Positions 7,839 through 15,013 of a stretch of DNA of 64,000 bases are shown in pieces. The DNA comes from an uncultured Roseburia sp. (GTDB taxonomy: Bacteria; Bacillota; Clostridia; Lachnospirales; Lachnospiraceae), in the NCBI GenBank assembly GCA_910577925.1, contig CAJTOI010000003.1:1-64000 (forward strand), in the 5' to 3' direction. The translations under genes were made by a program, and so were the position numbers. Below the pieces are notes generated by a model. It was not told the origin of the DNA and did not search any database. It was given only the letters and a program-made list of their open reading frames with translations. Positions within the stretch are counted from its first letter, which is position 1. The number at the start of each line of letters is the position of its first letter.

Positions 7839-9308
7839 ATGATGAATGAAATTCGATTGATTCCGGGCATCCCGAGGGATGAGAACAGGGAGTATCTGCC
7901 GTTATATCTGAAAGAGAGTGCGTATGTCGTAAATGAAAACGGAAATAACTCACAGGTATACCCGAAAAACTTAAAAGAGTACAGAGAGCAGATCATTGAC
8001 GACGTCGTAGATGAATGGTATGTATATGTGCCGGATTCCTATGATGCGTCGAAAAAGACGCCGCTTGTTTTTTCCATGCACGGCGGGATCATGAGCGGGT
8101 GGGCACAGTGTATTTACACGTCCTGGTCACACGTTGCGGACCGGGAAGGATTTATCGTTGTTTTTCCGAGCGCGCATCTAAGAGGCTTCTGGCAGATCGA
8201 GTGCGAACCGCATCTGTTTGAAATGCTTTCGGCCCCGAATGCGGACGGAATTTTCATGCATCCGTTTCCGGAAAATCTCGACGAAGATTTTGACGTAAGA
8301 AAAGTGTTTTATCTTTTGGACCGGATCAAATCAGAGTATCACATTGACGAAGAGCGGATTTATATGCAGGGAATGTCGCTTGGAAACGCAATGACTGCGA
8401 TGATGGCGAGGCATTACGGCAACCGCTTTGCCGCCATGGCCGGTTCGGCCGGTCCGTCTACCGCCGGTCTGCTGTGGGGGGAAGACGGGAAACCGGTAAA
8501 TGAGGCCGGTCCGGTGAACGTGTGGCAGACGAGAATGCAGCTGGATCAGGCTGCGCCCGGAGAGGTGCTTGACGTGCTCGAGGCGGTGAAAAAGAACCGC
8601 GATTACTGGCTGACGATCAATGAATGCGAGACGCTTCCGAAGATTAAACTGGACGGGGAAAATAATTTCGCATTTTATACCGGGAAAAAAGCGAATTTCG
8701 TGTTCCGGGACGTATTCAACCGTGACCACGGGCAGACGTTTGACGACGCGGAGTATGTGTGGGATTATATGTTTTCCGGGTGCAGAAGGCTGGCGGACGG
8801 AAGCCTTGTCTGCACGGATACAAACGATACGTGTGAGGGCGATGACGTGTCCTTTGCGGTCGGCGATGACTTCCGGTATGCGTGGGTCTCCAATGAGAAG
8901 ACAGAGCTGCCGGCAAAGGCATTTATGAAGCAGAAACTCAAATATCACGGCCTCGGGGGCGACGCCATTGTAAGAGGGGAATATATCATGGTACCTGCCG
9001 CTTTCCTTGCGGACGTGTACGGAGAAAGCTTCGAGGAAAAGGACGGCAGGGCAGTCCTCACAATGAAGGACGGCCGCAGGATTCAGATTGCGAGAGGCTG
9101 TGTCGGATGCACGATCGATAATAAGGTTCGCTCTATGCTGGTAGAGGCCGAAGAGAGGGACGGCATGCTTTTTATCTCCGCGGAATGGTTTTGCAGAGAA
9201 GTCATGGGATTTTGGGCAACGACATGTGATCGGGTGATGTACGCAACCGATCATTACTCCGTTCTTTCCGTACATATGGCGAAGATTATCCGGGATATCT
9301 GTAAGTAA
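7839..9308 (+). CDS. Esterase with C-terminal copper-amine-oxidase-N-like stalk domain
   Basis: This is a 489-residue protein. Residues ~60-330 form a PHB-depolymerase/feruloyl-esterase-like alpha/beta-hydrolase with a PLVFSMHGGIMSG oxyanion region, nucleophile elbow GMSLGN and a DHGQTFDDAEYVWDYMF region that may bear the catalytic His. Residues ~365-489 resemble the copper amine oxidase N-terminal-like domain of Gram-positive surface proteins, shown by paired blocks such as YIMVPAAFLADVYG and MLFISAEWFCREVMG. That domain is usually extracellular, but no signal peptide is visible here, which is odd. GGGGAGG precedes ATG 7839, which is directly at the end of the MFS gene. It is probably a deacylase for the imported glycan or its ligand. 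Confidence 0.8.
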   Translation: MMNEIRLIPGIPRDENREYLPLYLKESAYVVNENGNNSQVYPKNLKEYREQIIDDVVDEWYVYVPDSYDASKKTPLVFSMHGGIMSGWAQCIYTSWSHVADREGFIVVFPSAHLRGFWQIECEPHLFEMLSAPNADGIFMHPFPENLDEDFDVRKVFYLLDRIKSEYHIDEERIYMQGMSLGNAMTAMMARHYGNRFAAMAGSAGPSTAGLLWGEDGKPVNEAGPVNVWQTRMQLDQAAPGEVLDVLEAVKKNRDYWLTINECETLPKIKLDGENNFAFYTGKKANFVFRDVFNRDHGQTFDDAEYVWDYMFSGCRRLADGSLVCTDTNDTCEGDDVSFAVGDDFRYAWVSNEKTELPAKAFMKQKLKYHGLGGDAIVRGEYIMVPAAFLADVYGESFEEKDGRAVLTMKDGRRIQIARGCVGCTIDNKVRSMLVEAEERDGMLFISAEWFCREVMGFWATTCDRVMYATDHYSVLSVHMAKIIRDICK

Positions 9309-9321
9309 AGGGGGTATGGCG

Positions 9322-10203
9322 ATGAGTGTTCAGTATAATGACAGGCTGGTGTGGCCCGGCGGGAAAAAGAAAGCATTTACGCTGAGCTACGATGACGGTA
9401 TCACACAGGATGGACGCCTGATCGAGCTGTTTGACCGGTACAAAGTGAAGGGGACATTCAACCTCAATCCGGGGCTTTTCGGGAAAACGGGAACGGTTGC
9501 CGCGGGTAAAAAAGAAGCCGCGCATGACAAATTCGGAAAAGACGAGATAAAGAGGATCTATGCCGGCCACGAGGCTGCGGGCCATGGAAACGTGCATTGC
9601 TGTATGGCGGGAATGGATGCGGCAAGATGTGTGGAAGAGATTGCAGCAAGCCGAAAGGGACTCGAGGAAATTTATCACAGACCCGTGACCGGGTTTGCGT
9701 ATGCGTTCGGCGCATATGACGAAACGGTGCTTAAGACGCTTGCCGCCTGCGGGATCTCTTACGCCAGAACGATTGAAAGCACAAAGCGCTTTGATATCCC
9801 GGAGGATTTTCTGAAATGGCATCCGACCTGTCACCACGGCGATCCTGACCTGGAAGCGCTGGCAGACGAATTTTTGTCGGATGCGGTGTATTTTAATATG
9901 AAAACGGCGGCAAAGCTGTTCTATGTCTGGGGGCACAGCTATGAATTTGACCAGGATGAGAACTGGGATGTGATGGAGCGGTTTCTCGCAAAGATAGCAG
10001 GTCATGCGGATGTCTGGTATGCGACAAACGGAGAAATCTGCGCGTATGTGAAGGCATTCGAACAGCTGATTTATACGGTTGACGGAACCTGTATTTATAA
10101 TCCGACGGCGGTAACGCTGTACGTCGGCGGTATTTTCGGCGGGGACTATGTCGAAGTGAAGCCGGGCGAGACGGCGGCGGCCGTCCCCGCAGTTGAGATG
10201 TAA
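9322..10203 (+). CDS. Polysaccharide deacetylase (NodB domain, CE4-like)
   Basis: This is a 293-residue NodB-fold enzyme without a signal peptide. Motif 1 is FTLSYDDGITQDGRLIELF, where two aspartates supply the base and a metal ligand. The metal His motif lies in AAGHGNVHCCM. The segment PVTGFAYAFGAYDE corresponds to motif 3. Family members remove N- or O-acetyl groups from sugars using a metal. Start at ATG 9322 has GGGGG at seven bases; the ATG at 9316 is only one base from it. It follows the esterase gene closely, so two deacylating enzymes are adjacent. A cytoplasmic location suggests action on an imported small acetylated sugar (inference). Confidence 0.85.
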   Translation: MSVQYNDRLVWPGGKKKAFTLSYDDGITQDGRLIELFDRYKVKGTFNLNPGLFGKTGTVAAGKKEAAHDKFGKDEIKRIYAGHEAAGHGNVHCCMAGMDAARCVEEIAASRKGLEEIYHRPVTGFAYAFGAYDETVLKTLAACGISYARTIESTKRFDIPEDFLKWHPTCHHGDPDLEALADEFLSDAVYFNMKTAAKLFYVWGHSYEFDQDENWDVMERFLAKIAGHADVWYATNGEICAYVKAFEQLIYTVDGTCIYNPTAVTLYVGGIFGGDYVEVKPGETAAAVPAVEM

Positions 10204-10245
10204 CGCATAAATGCTCCGGAATGAGCCGGAGAGGGAGGTCTGTTT

Positions 10246-11181
10246 ATGAGAGAAAAAGCACTTGATATTTTGAGAAGAGTAAGAGAGGAAGGCTGGGCTG
10301 CACCCGAGATTCCGGAAGAAATACCGCATGGCGATATGCCGGGCGACAAGGTTTGGATCGGGGAGGAGCACAAACGGAAATCGGAGCTTATCATGAAAGA
10401 ATTACTCCGCCTTTTGCCGGAATATATGGAGAAGGACGGAAAGGCGGTGATCGCGGTATGCGGCGGCTCCGGAGTCGGAAAGAGTGAGAATGCGTCGCTG
10501 ATTACCTATTATCTGAATCAGCTCGGAATCGGAGCCTATACCATGTCCGGAGATAATTATCCGAGACGGATTCCGATGTATAACGATGCGGAACGGCTGC
10601 GCGTTTTCCGCAGCGGCGGAATAAAAGCGCTGGTCGCGGCCGATCTTATGACCGAACAGGGAAAAGAGGAACTGCTTGCGCTCCAGGAGAAGGAGGATGA
10701 TGCGAATTTCGCGTACAGAGAGATCTATCCGTGGTTTTCTGTCTATATAGAGGGAGCTCTTGCGGCGCTCAGAGGGTATCTTGGAACGAAGCAGGAAATT
10801 GATTTTGATGAAGTGTCGGAGATCGTCGCAGCGTTTAAAGCGCAGAGCCCCGAAATTTATTTAAAGAGAATGGGAAGAACGGATGCGGCGCTCTGGTATG
10901 ACAAGGTTGATTTCTCCGGGATCGATGTGCTTGTGGTGGAATGGACACACGGGAACAGCGACAACTATGACGGTGTGGATATTCCGATACTCTTAAACAG
11001 CACACCCGAAGAGACGATGGCGCACAGAAAAGCGAGAAACCGTGACGGAAAGGTGGACTCTGCTTTCACGACAAGAGTGCTTGAGATCGAACAGGAGCTG
11101 TTAGCCGCGCAGGCGCATAAGGCGAAGATTATCGTTTCAAAGAGCGGTGAGCTTCTTTCTTATGAAGCGTATTTGAAGTGA
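10246..11181 (+). CDS. P-loop sugar/nucleoside-type kinase, unassigned
   Basis: This is a 311-residue cytoplasmic protein. A Walker A motif GGSGVGKSE sits near residue 80, followed by TMSGDNYPRRIP, a substrate/lid segment like those of uridine kinase, phosphoribulokinase and adenylylsulfate kinase. VLVVEWTHGNSDNYDGVDI corresponds to the Walker B strand. Proteins like this are sometimes labelled adenylylsulfate kinase, but no sulfate-assimilation genes are near and the motif set is generic. It lies between the deacetylase and a sucrose-phosphorylase-like GH13 gene (19 bp), so phosphorylation of the sugar or acceptor released by that enzyme is a reasonable guess. Kinase fold is likely; the substrate is unknown. 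Confidence 0.7.
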   Translation: MREKALDILRRVREEGWAAPEIPEEIPHGDMPGDKVWIGEEHKRKSELIMKELLRLLPEYMEKDGKAVIAVCGGSGVGKSENASLITYYLNQLGIGAYTMSGDNYPRRIPMYNDAERLRVFRSGGIKALVAADLMTEQGKEELLALQEKEDDANFAYREIYPWFSVYIEGALAALRGYLGTKQEIDFDEVSEIVAAFKAQSPEIYLKRMGRTDAALWYDKVDFSGIDVLVVEWTHGNSDNYDGVDIPILLNSTPEETMAHRKARNRDGKVDSAFTTRVLEIEQELLAAQAHKAKIIVSKSGELLSYEAYLK

Positions 11182-11200
11182 TAAGAGGGGGGAGAAAAGG

Positions 11201-12691
11201 ATGAGTGAGATTGCCGTAAATAATAAACCGATGCTCAATGCGTATCCGGACAGTATCGGTGGGACGCTTGCGGATATCGCTGCGTTACTGAAAAAAGACG
11301 AATTGCGCGGGGCGTTTTCGTCCTTTTACATTCTGCCGAGTCTGTATCATTCCGATTTAGACAGAGGGTTTTCCGTCATTGATTATGATTTGAATGAAGA
11401 ATATGTAAAACCGGAGGATATCGAGGCAATTCGGGAACTGGGAATTGATCTGAAGCTGGACTTTGTGATGAATCATGCCTCCGTACAGTCGCCGCAGTTT
11501 AAAGATTTGCTGGAAAAGGGCGAGGAATCGGCGTATCGGGATTTTTTTATTAACTGGAACCGGTTCTGGGAAGGAAAGGGAACGATGACAGAGGAGGGGT
11601 ATATCCGGCCGGACGAAGCGTATATCAAAGATATGTTTTTCCGCAAACCGGGGCTCCCGATTTTGATGGTTCGCTTTCCGGACGGGACAGACGTGCCGTA
11701 TTGGAATACGTTTTATCAGGAGATCATCGAACCGGGCAAAACGTATCTCGGACAGATGGATTTAAACATCAAATCGCCGCTGGTCTGGGACTTTTACGAG
11801 GACACGCTCAAAAAGATCGCGTCATACGGGACGAAAATTGTGCGTTTGGATGCGTTTGCATATGCGCCGAAGGAGCCGGGGGAGAAAAATTTTCTCAATG
11901 AGCCGGCAACATGGGAGCTTTTGGAACGGGTCAGACAAATCGCGGATCGATACGGATTGTCGCTGCTTCCGGAGATTCACGCAAGCTACAGCGAAAAGAA
12001 GTATGAGATGATTGCGGATAAGGGATATATGACCTATGACTTTTTCCTTCCGGGGCTGATTATAGACGCCATTGAAAATAAAAACGGGGAGACGCTCAAA
12101 GCGTGGGCGGATGAAATCATCGCAAAGGGGATGAAAACCGTAAATATGCTGGGGTGCCATGATGGAATCCCGCTTCTGGATTTAAAGGGAATCGTTCCGG
12201 AGGAGCGGATTCAGAATCTGATCGATACGATCGTTGCGCGCGGCGGTTTTGTCAAAGATCTGCACGGCGCAAAGAACATGTATTATCAGGTAAATGCGAC
12301 GTATTACAGCGCGCTTGGCGAGGATGACAGGAAAATGCTTCTGGCGCGCGCATTACAGCTTTTCATGCCCGGGAAACCGCAGGTGTGGTATCTTGACGTA
12401 TTTGCCGGGAAAAACGACCATGACGCGGTTGCGAGAGCCGGAGCCGGCGGACATAAGGAGATTAATCGGACCAACCTTACCGTATCCGGGGTTGAGGAGG
12501 CGCTCGAAAAGGAGGTCGTCAAAAGACAGTTGGAGCTGTTGAAATACAGAAGCGAATGCGGCGCGTTCGGGTTTGACTCTGAAATCCGGGTGGAGGCAGA
12601 GGGAAGCAGGATGCGCTTTGTGTGGAAGAACGGAAAAGATACGGCATGTCTGAATGCGGATTTTTCGGATATGAGTTTTTCCGTCGAATAG
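11201..12691 (+). CDS. GH13 subfamily 18-like glycoside phosphorylase (sucrose phosphorylase-like)
   Basis: This is a 496-residue alpha-amylase-superfamily protein. LNAYPDSIGGTLADI at the start and DRGFSVIDYDLNEEY are typical of sucrose phosphorylase and relatives. The catalytic residues are visible: nucleophile Asp217 in IVRLDAFAY, acid/base Glu258 in LLPEIHASY, and the third acid Asp321 in LGCHDGIPLLDL. Subfamily 18 enzymes cleave alpha-glucosides with phosphate to glucose-1-phosphate. Known acceptors are fructose, fructose-6-phosphate, glycerol and glycerate, so the exact substrate is open. There is no signal peptide. It is the last gene of the plus-strand series and converges on the histidine kinase gene. 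Confidence 0.85.
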   Translation: MSEIAVNNKPMLNAYPDSIGGTLADIAALLKKDELRGAFSSFYILPSLYHSDLDRGFSVIDYDLNEEYVKPEDIEAIRELGIDLKLDFVMNHASVQSPQFKDLLEKGEESAYRDFFINWNRFWEGKGTMTEEGYIRPDEAYIKDMFFRKPGLPILMVRFPDGTDVPYWNTFYQEIIEPGKTYLGQMDLNIKSPLVWDFYEDTLKKIASYGTKIVRLDAFAYAPKEPGEKNFLNEPATWELLERVRQIADRYGLSLLPEIHASYSEKKYEMIADKGYMTYDFFLPGLIIDAIENKNGETLKAWADEIIAKGMKTVNMLGCHDGIPLLDLKGIVPEERIQNLIDTIVARGGFVKDLHGAKNMYYQVNATYYSALGEDDRKMLLARALQLFMPGKPQVWYLDVFAGKNDHDAVARAGAGGHKEINRTNLTVSGVEEALEKEVVKRQLELLKYRSECGAFGFDSEIRVEAEGSRMRFVWKNGKDTACLNADFSDMSFSVE

Positions 12692-12711
12692 CGCCGCCTG
12701 CAGAAAAGCGT

Positions 12712-14115
12712 TTAAGCGGCAGGCAGCGACAGGCTGACGACAAACAGTTCCCCGCATCGGTCGTATTGCAGCGTACCGTGATGCAGCGCAGCCATCTTCT
12801 GCGCGCTTTTTAGGCCGATATGGTTCCCGGCGGCATCGTCTGCATCCGGTCTTACCGCATTGGAAAGCCGGATGCAGACGGAACCGTCATTTACAGAAGC
12901 ACAGAGAGATACCGCAGTTTTCTTGTCGCCGTATTTTAATATGTTCGAAAACAGGTTGTTGAAAATGCGTCGCAGCATGGTCAAATCTCCGTGCAGCACC
13001 GCATTTTCCGGCAGGGAGGAGATATCGGTGCGAAAGCCTGCGAGGCGGATAAAGTCAAGGTTTTCAAGCAGGCACTGCCGGAGAAAAGCCGCGGGAAGCT
13101 CGGTGAACTCCGGCGTCTCATTCACCTCATACACGAGCGCATACTCAAACATCCGGTCGGTCAGCTCTTTGATCTCCGCCGTTTTTTGGAGACAGCGCCC
13201 GAGGTAGTCGCCGCGCGCCGCAGGCGCCGCGGATTCGAGCTTTAAGACTTCAAGGTAACCGTTTAAAATCGTCAGCGGCGTGCGCAGATCATGGGAGAGC
13301 GCGGCGATCAGATCCCGGTTGGAATCGCGCGCGGCTTCCTCCTGGCGGATATTTTCTAAAAGCGCGGTGCGGAGCGAATCAAGCCCGCAGCCGAGCTCGC
13401 CGATCTCGTCTTGCCCGACATCCGGAACGGTGTGCGAAAGGTCGCCCGACGCCATCAGGGCGGCTTCTTCATGCAGGATGAGAATGCTTCGGATTCTGGA
13501 ATTGATATAATGCAGCACGATTCCGAAAAACAGAGCCGCGGAGAGCATGGCGGCGCCGAAAAGATAGAGGCAGCCAAAGAGTATCACGCGGTAATTCGAG
13601 ACAAATGCGGTGGCGGCGCCGTTGCGGAAGACGACGGTAAACTCGTCGTGATACAGGTCCGAGCGGAGCGAGAGCAGCTCGATGGCGTACCAGACGGAGT
13701 TCAGTGAGATAGAGTCTACGGCACGCCAGAAATAGGCGTTGGAGTCGAGATCGGTCAGAACCCGCGGGGCAAAACCAAAGCGGTAGAGGCCGTCATCCAC
13801 AGAATAAAAAGACAGGCCGGTATATTTATCGCAGAGCTCGTAAAACGGGAGATACGCTTCCGCGTCTCCCGGATTGTCGACATCAATGCTGATTTCATGG
13901 TCGGGGAGGTCGAGATCCTTTGCGTAAGCCGCGGTCTGTTCGGACAGCGCATCGATATCCATATAGAAGGGAGGAAGCGTTTTGACGGAGTCCCAGACGG
14001 TATCGACATTGCGGAATAAAAACTCCCACAGCAGCAGCGCGCAGATGCCGCCGATCAAAATCTGCAGCAGCAGCCGGGCGCGTATTTTGAGCGCGGGAAA
14101 TGTCTGTTTAGTCAC
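12712..14115 (-). CDS. Sensor histidine kinase of a two-component system
   Basis: This is a 467-residue membrane kinase. One N-terminal helix, an extracellular domain of ~130 residues and a second helix near 175-200 lead into a HAMP linker. The HisKA dimerisation domain carries the phospho-acceptor His275 in ALSHDLRTPLTIL. A HATPase_c domain follows with the N-box FNNLFSNILKYG and a G-box around NHIGLKSA. It overlaps the response-regulator gene by 8 bp, so the two are co-translated. The extracellular domain shows no family I recognise. The divergent YfhO-type gene is the probable target. Confidence 0.92.
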   Translation of the reverse strand: MTKQTFPALKIRARLLLQILIGGICALLLWEFLFRNVDTVWDSVKTLPPFYMDIDALSEQTAAYAKDLDLPDHEISIDVDNPGDAEAYLPFYELCDKYTGLSFYSVDDGLYRFGFAPRVLTDLDSNAYFWRAVDSISLNSVWYAIELLSLRSDLYHDEFTVVFRNGAATAFVSNYRVILFGCLYLFGAAMLSAALFFGIVLHYINSRIRSILILHEEAALMASGDLSHTVPDVGQDEIGELGCGLDSLRTALLENIRQEEAARDSNRDLIAALSHDLRTPLTILNGYLEVLKLESAAPAARGDYLGRCLQKTAEIKELTDRMFEYALVYEVNETPEFTELPAAFLRQCLLENLDFIRLAGFRTDISSLPENAVLHGDLTMLRRIFNNLFSNILKYGDKKTAVSLCASVNDGSVCIRLSNAVRPDADDAAGNHIGLKSAQKMAALHHGTLQYDRCGELFVVSLSLPAA

Positions 14116-14821
14116 AGCGATACCCCCTTCCCCACACAGTTTTAATCAGAGACGGATTTTTCGGGTCCGTCTCTATTTTTTTGCGCAGATTGCGGATGTG
14201 CACCATGACGGTGTTGGCGGCGCCGTGATAATAAGGTTCTTTCCAGACCGCTTCATAGAGATGCTCCGCCGAAAAAATCTGTTTCGGATGTGCGGCAAGC
14301 AGCAAAAGCAACGCATACTCCGTGTCGGTCAGCTCGATTGGGATATCGTTTACGAGTACCTCCAAGGTGTCGGTGTGAATCGTCAGCTGACGGATAAAGA
14401 GCGCGGTTTCCTTCTGCGCGGGCGGCATGTCCGCGGACTTTCCCTGATAGATCTGATAGCGCCGCAGCAGCGCTTTGACGCGGCTGACGAGTTCGCTGTA
14501 GGAAAAGGGTTTCGCGAGATAGTCGTCCCCGCCGCTCGAGAAGCCGAGCGTCTTGTCGCTGTCTGCGGTGCGGGCGCTTAAAAAGAGAATGGGAGCGTTC
14601 GTCTGTTCCCGGATTTTGACGCATGTCTGATAGCCGCCGAGGTTCGGCATCATGACATCTAAGATAATCAGATCAAACGTCTGCTCCGAAAGGATTTCCA
14701 AAGCCGCCATTCCGTCCGGCGCACCCGTCACCCGAAAGCCTTCCGCGCTCAGCAGTATCGTTATGATTTCCCGGATTTCCGGGTTGTCGTCCGCAACCAG
14801 TATCTGTGTAAGCTGTTCCAT
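14108..14821 (-). CDS. OmpR-family response regulator
   Basis: This is a 237-residue two-domain regulator. The receiver domain shows the acidic pair in ILVADDNPE, the phospho-acceptor Asp in LIILDVMMPN and the Lys in DDYLAKPFSYSEL. The winged-helix DNA-binding domain ends with VMVHIRNLRKKIETDP and VWGRGYRC. It is transcribed ahead of its kinase. The promoter interval shared with the divergent YfhO-type gene contains repeated TTAAGAA elements that may be its binding sites. Confidence 0.95.
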   Translation of the reverse strand: MEQLTQILVADDNPEIREIITILLSAEGFRVTGAPDGMAALEILSEQTFDLIILDVMMPNLGGYQTCVKIREQTNAPILFLSARTADSDKTLGFSSGGDDYLAKPFSYSELVSRVKALLRRYQIYQGKSADMPPAQKETALFIRQLTIHTDTLEVLVNDIPIELTDTEYALLLLLAAHPKQIFSAEHLYEAVWKEPYYHGAANTVMVHIRNLRKKIETDPKNPSLIKTVWGRGYRCD

Positions 14822-14874
14822 TGAATAAGCGTCTCCCCGTGCCGAAATTTGCCATGTCTCATGTCAGCGAGCCT

Positions 14875-14979
14875 ATTATACCACAAATGTGCGGCGGAGG
14901 GTATCTTAAGAATTCTTAAGCTTTTTTCAGGTTTTTTAAGAAATTTTTTCGCCGGATTTTAAGAAGTGCCGTGTATAAG
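14875..14979. promoter_or_regulatory. Shared divergent control region with repeated TTAAGAA elements
   Basis: A perfect 16-bp palindrome, CTTAAGAATTCTTAAG, lies at 14905-14920. Two more TTAAGAA copies occur at 14936-14942 and 14959-14965. On the minus strand a TATAAT -10 (14875-14880) for the response regulator has the palindrome where a -35 would be. On the plus strand a TATAAG -10 (14974-14979) for the YfhO-type gene has a TTAAGAA copy just upstream and no good -35, as expected for an activator-dependent promoter. Binding by the adjacent response regulator is inference. Confidence 0.55.
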
Positions 14980-15013
14980 TAGGAGAGAAAGATCTGACGG
15001 GGAGGAAAAGACA

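Noticed and set aside
8331..9275. Long antisense open frame (314 codons) opposite the esterase gene
   Set aside because: No family motif, no ribosome-binding site, fully covered by a well-supported gene in the plus direction.
10246..11181. Adenylylsulfate kinase (CysC) assignment
   Set aside because: Length and motifs beyond the P-loop do not fit CysC and no sulfate assimilation genes are nearby.
12691..12730. GCCTGC/GCAGGC stem between the GH13 and kinase genes as a bidirectional terminator
   Set aside because: Only 6 bp pair and there is no T-run on either strand.
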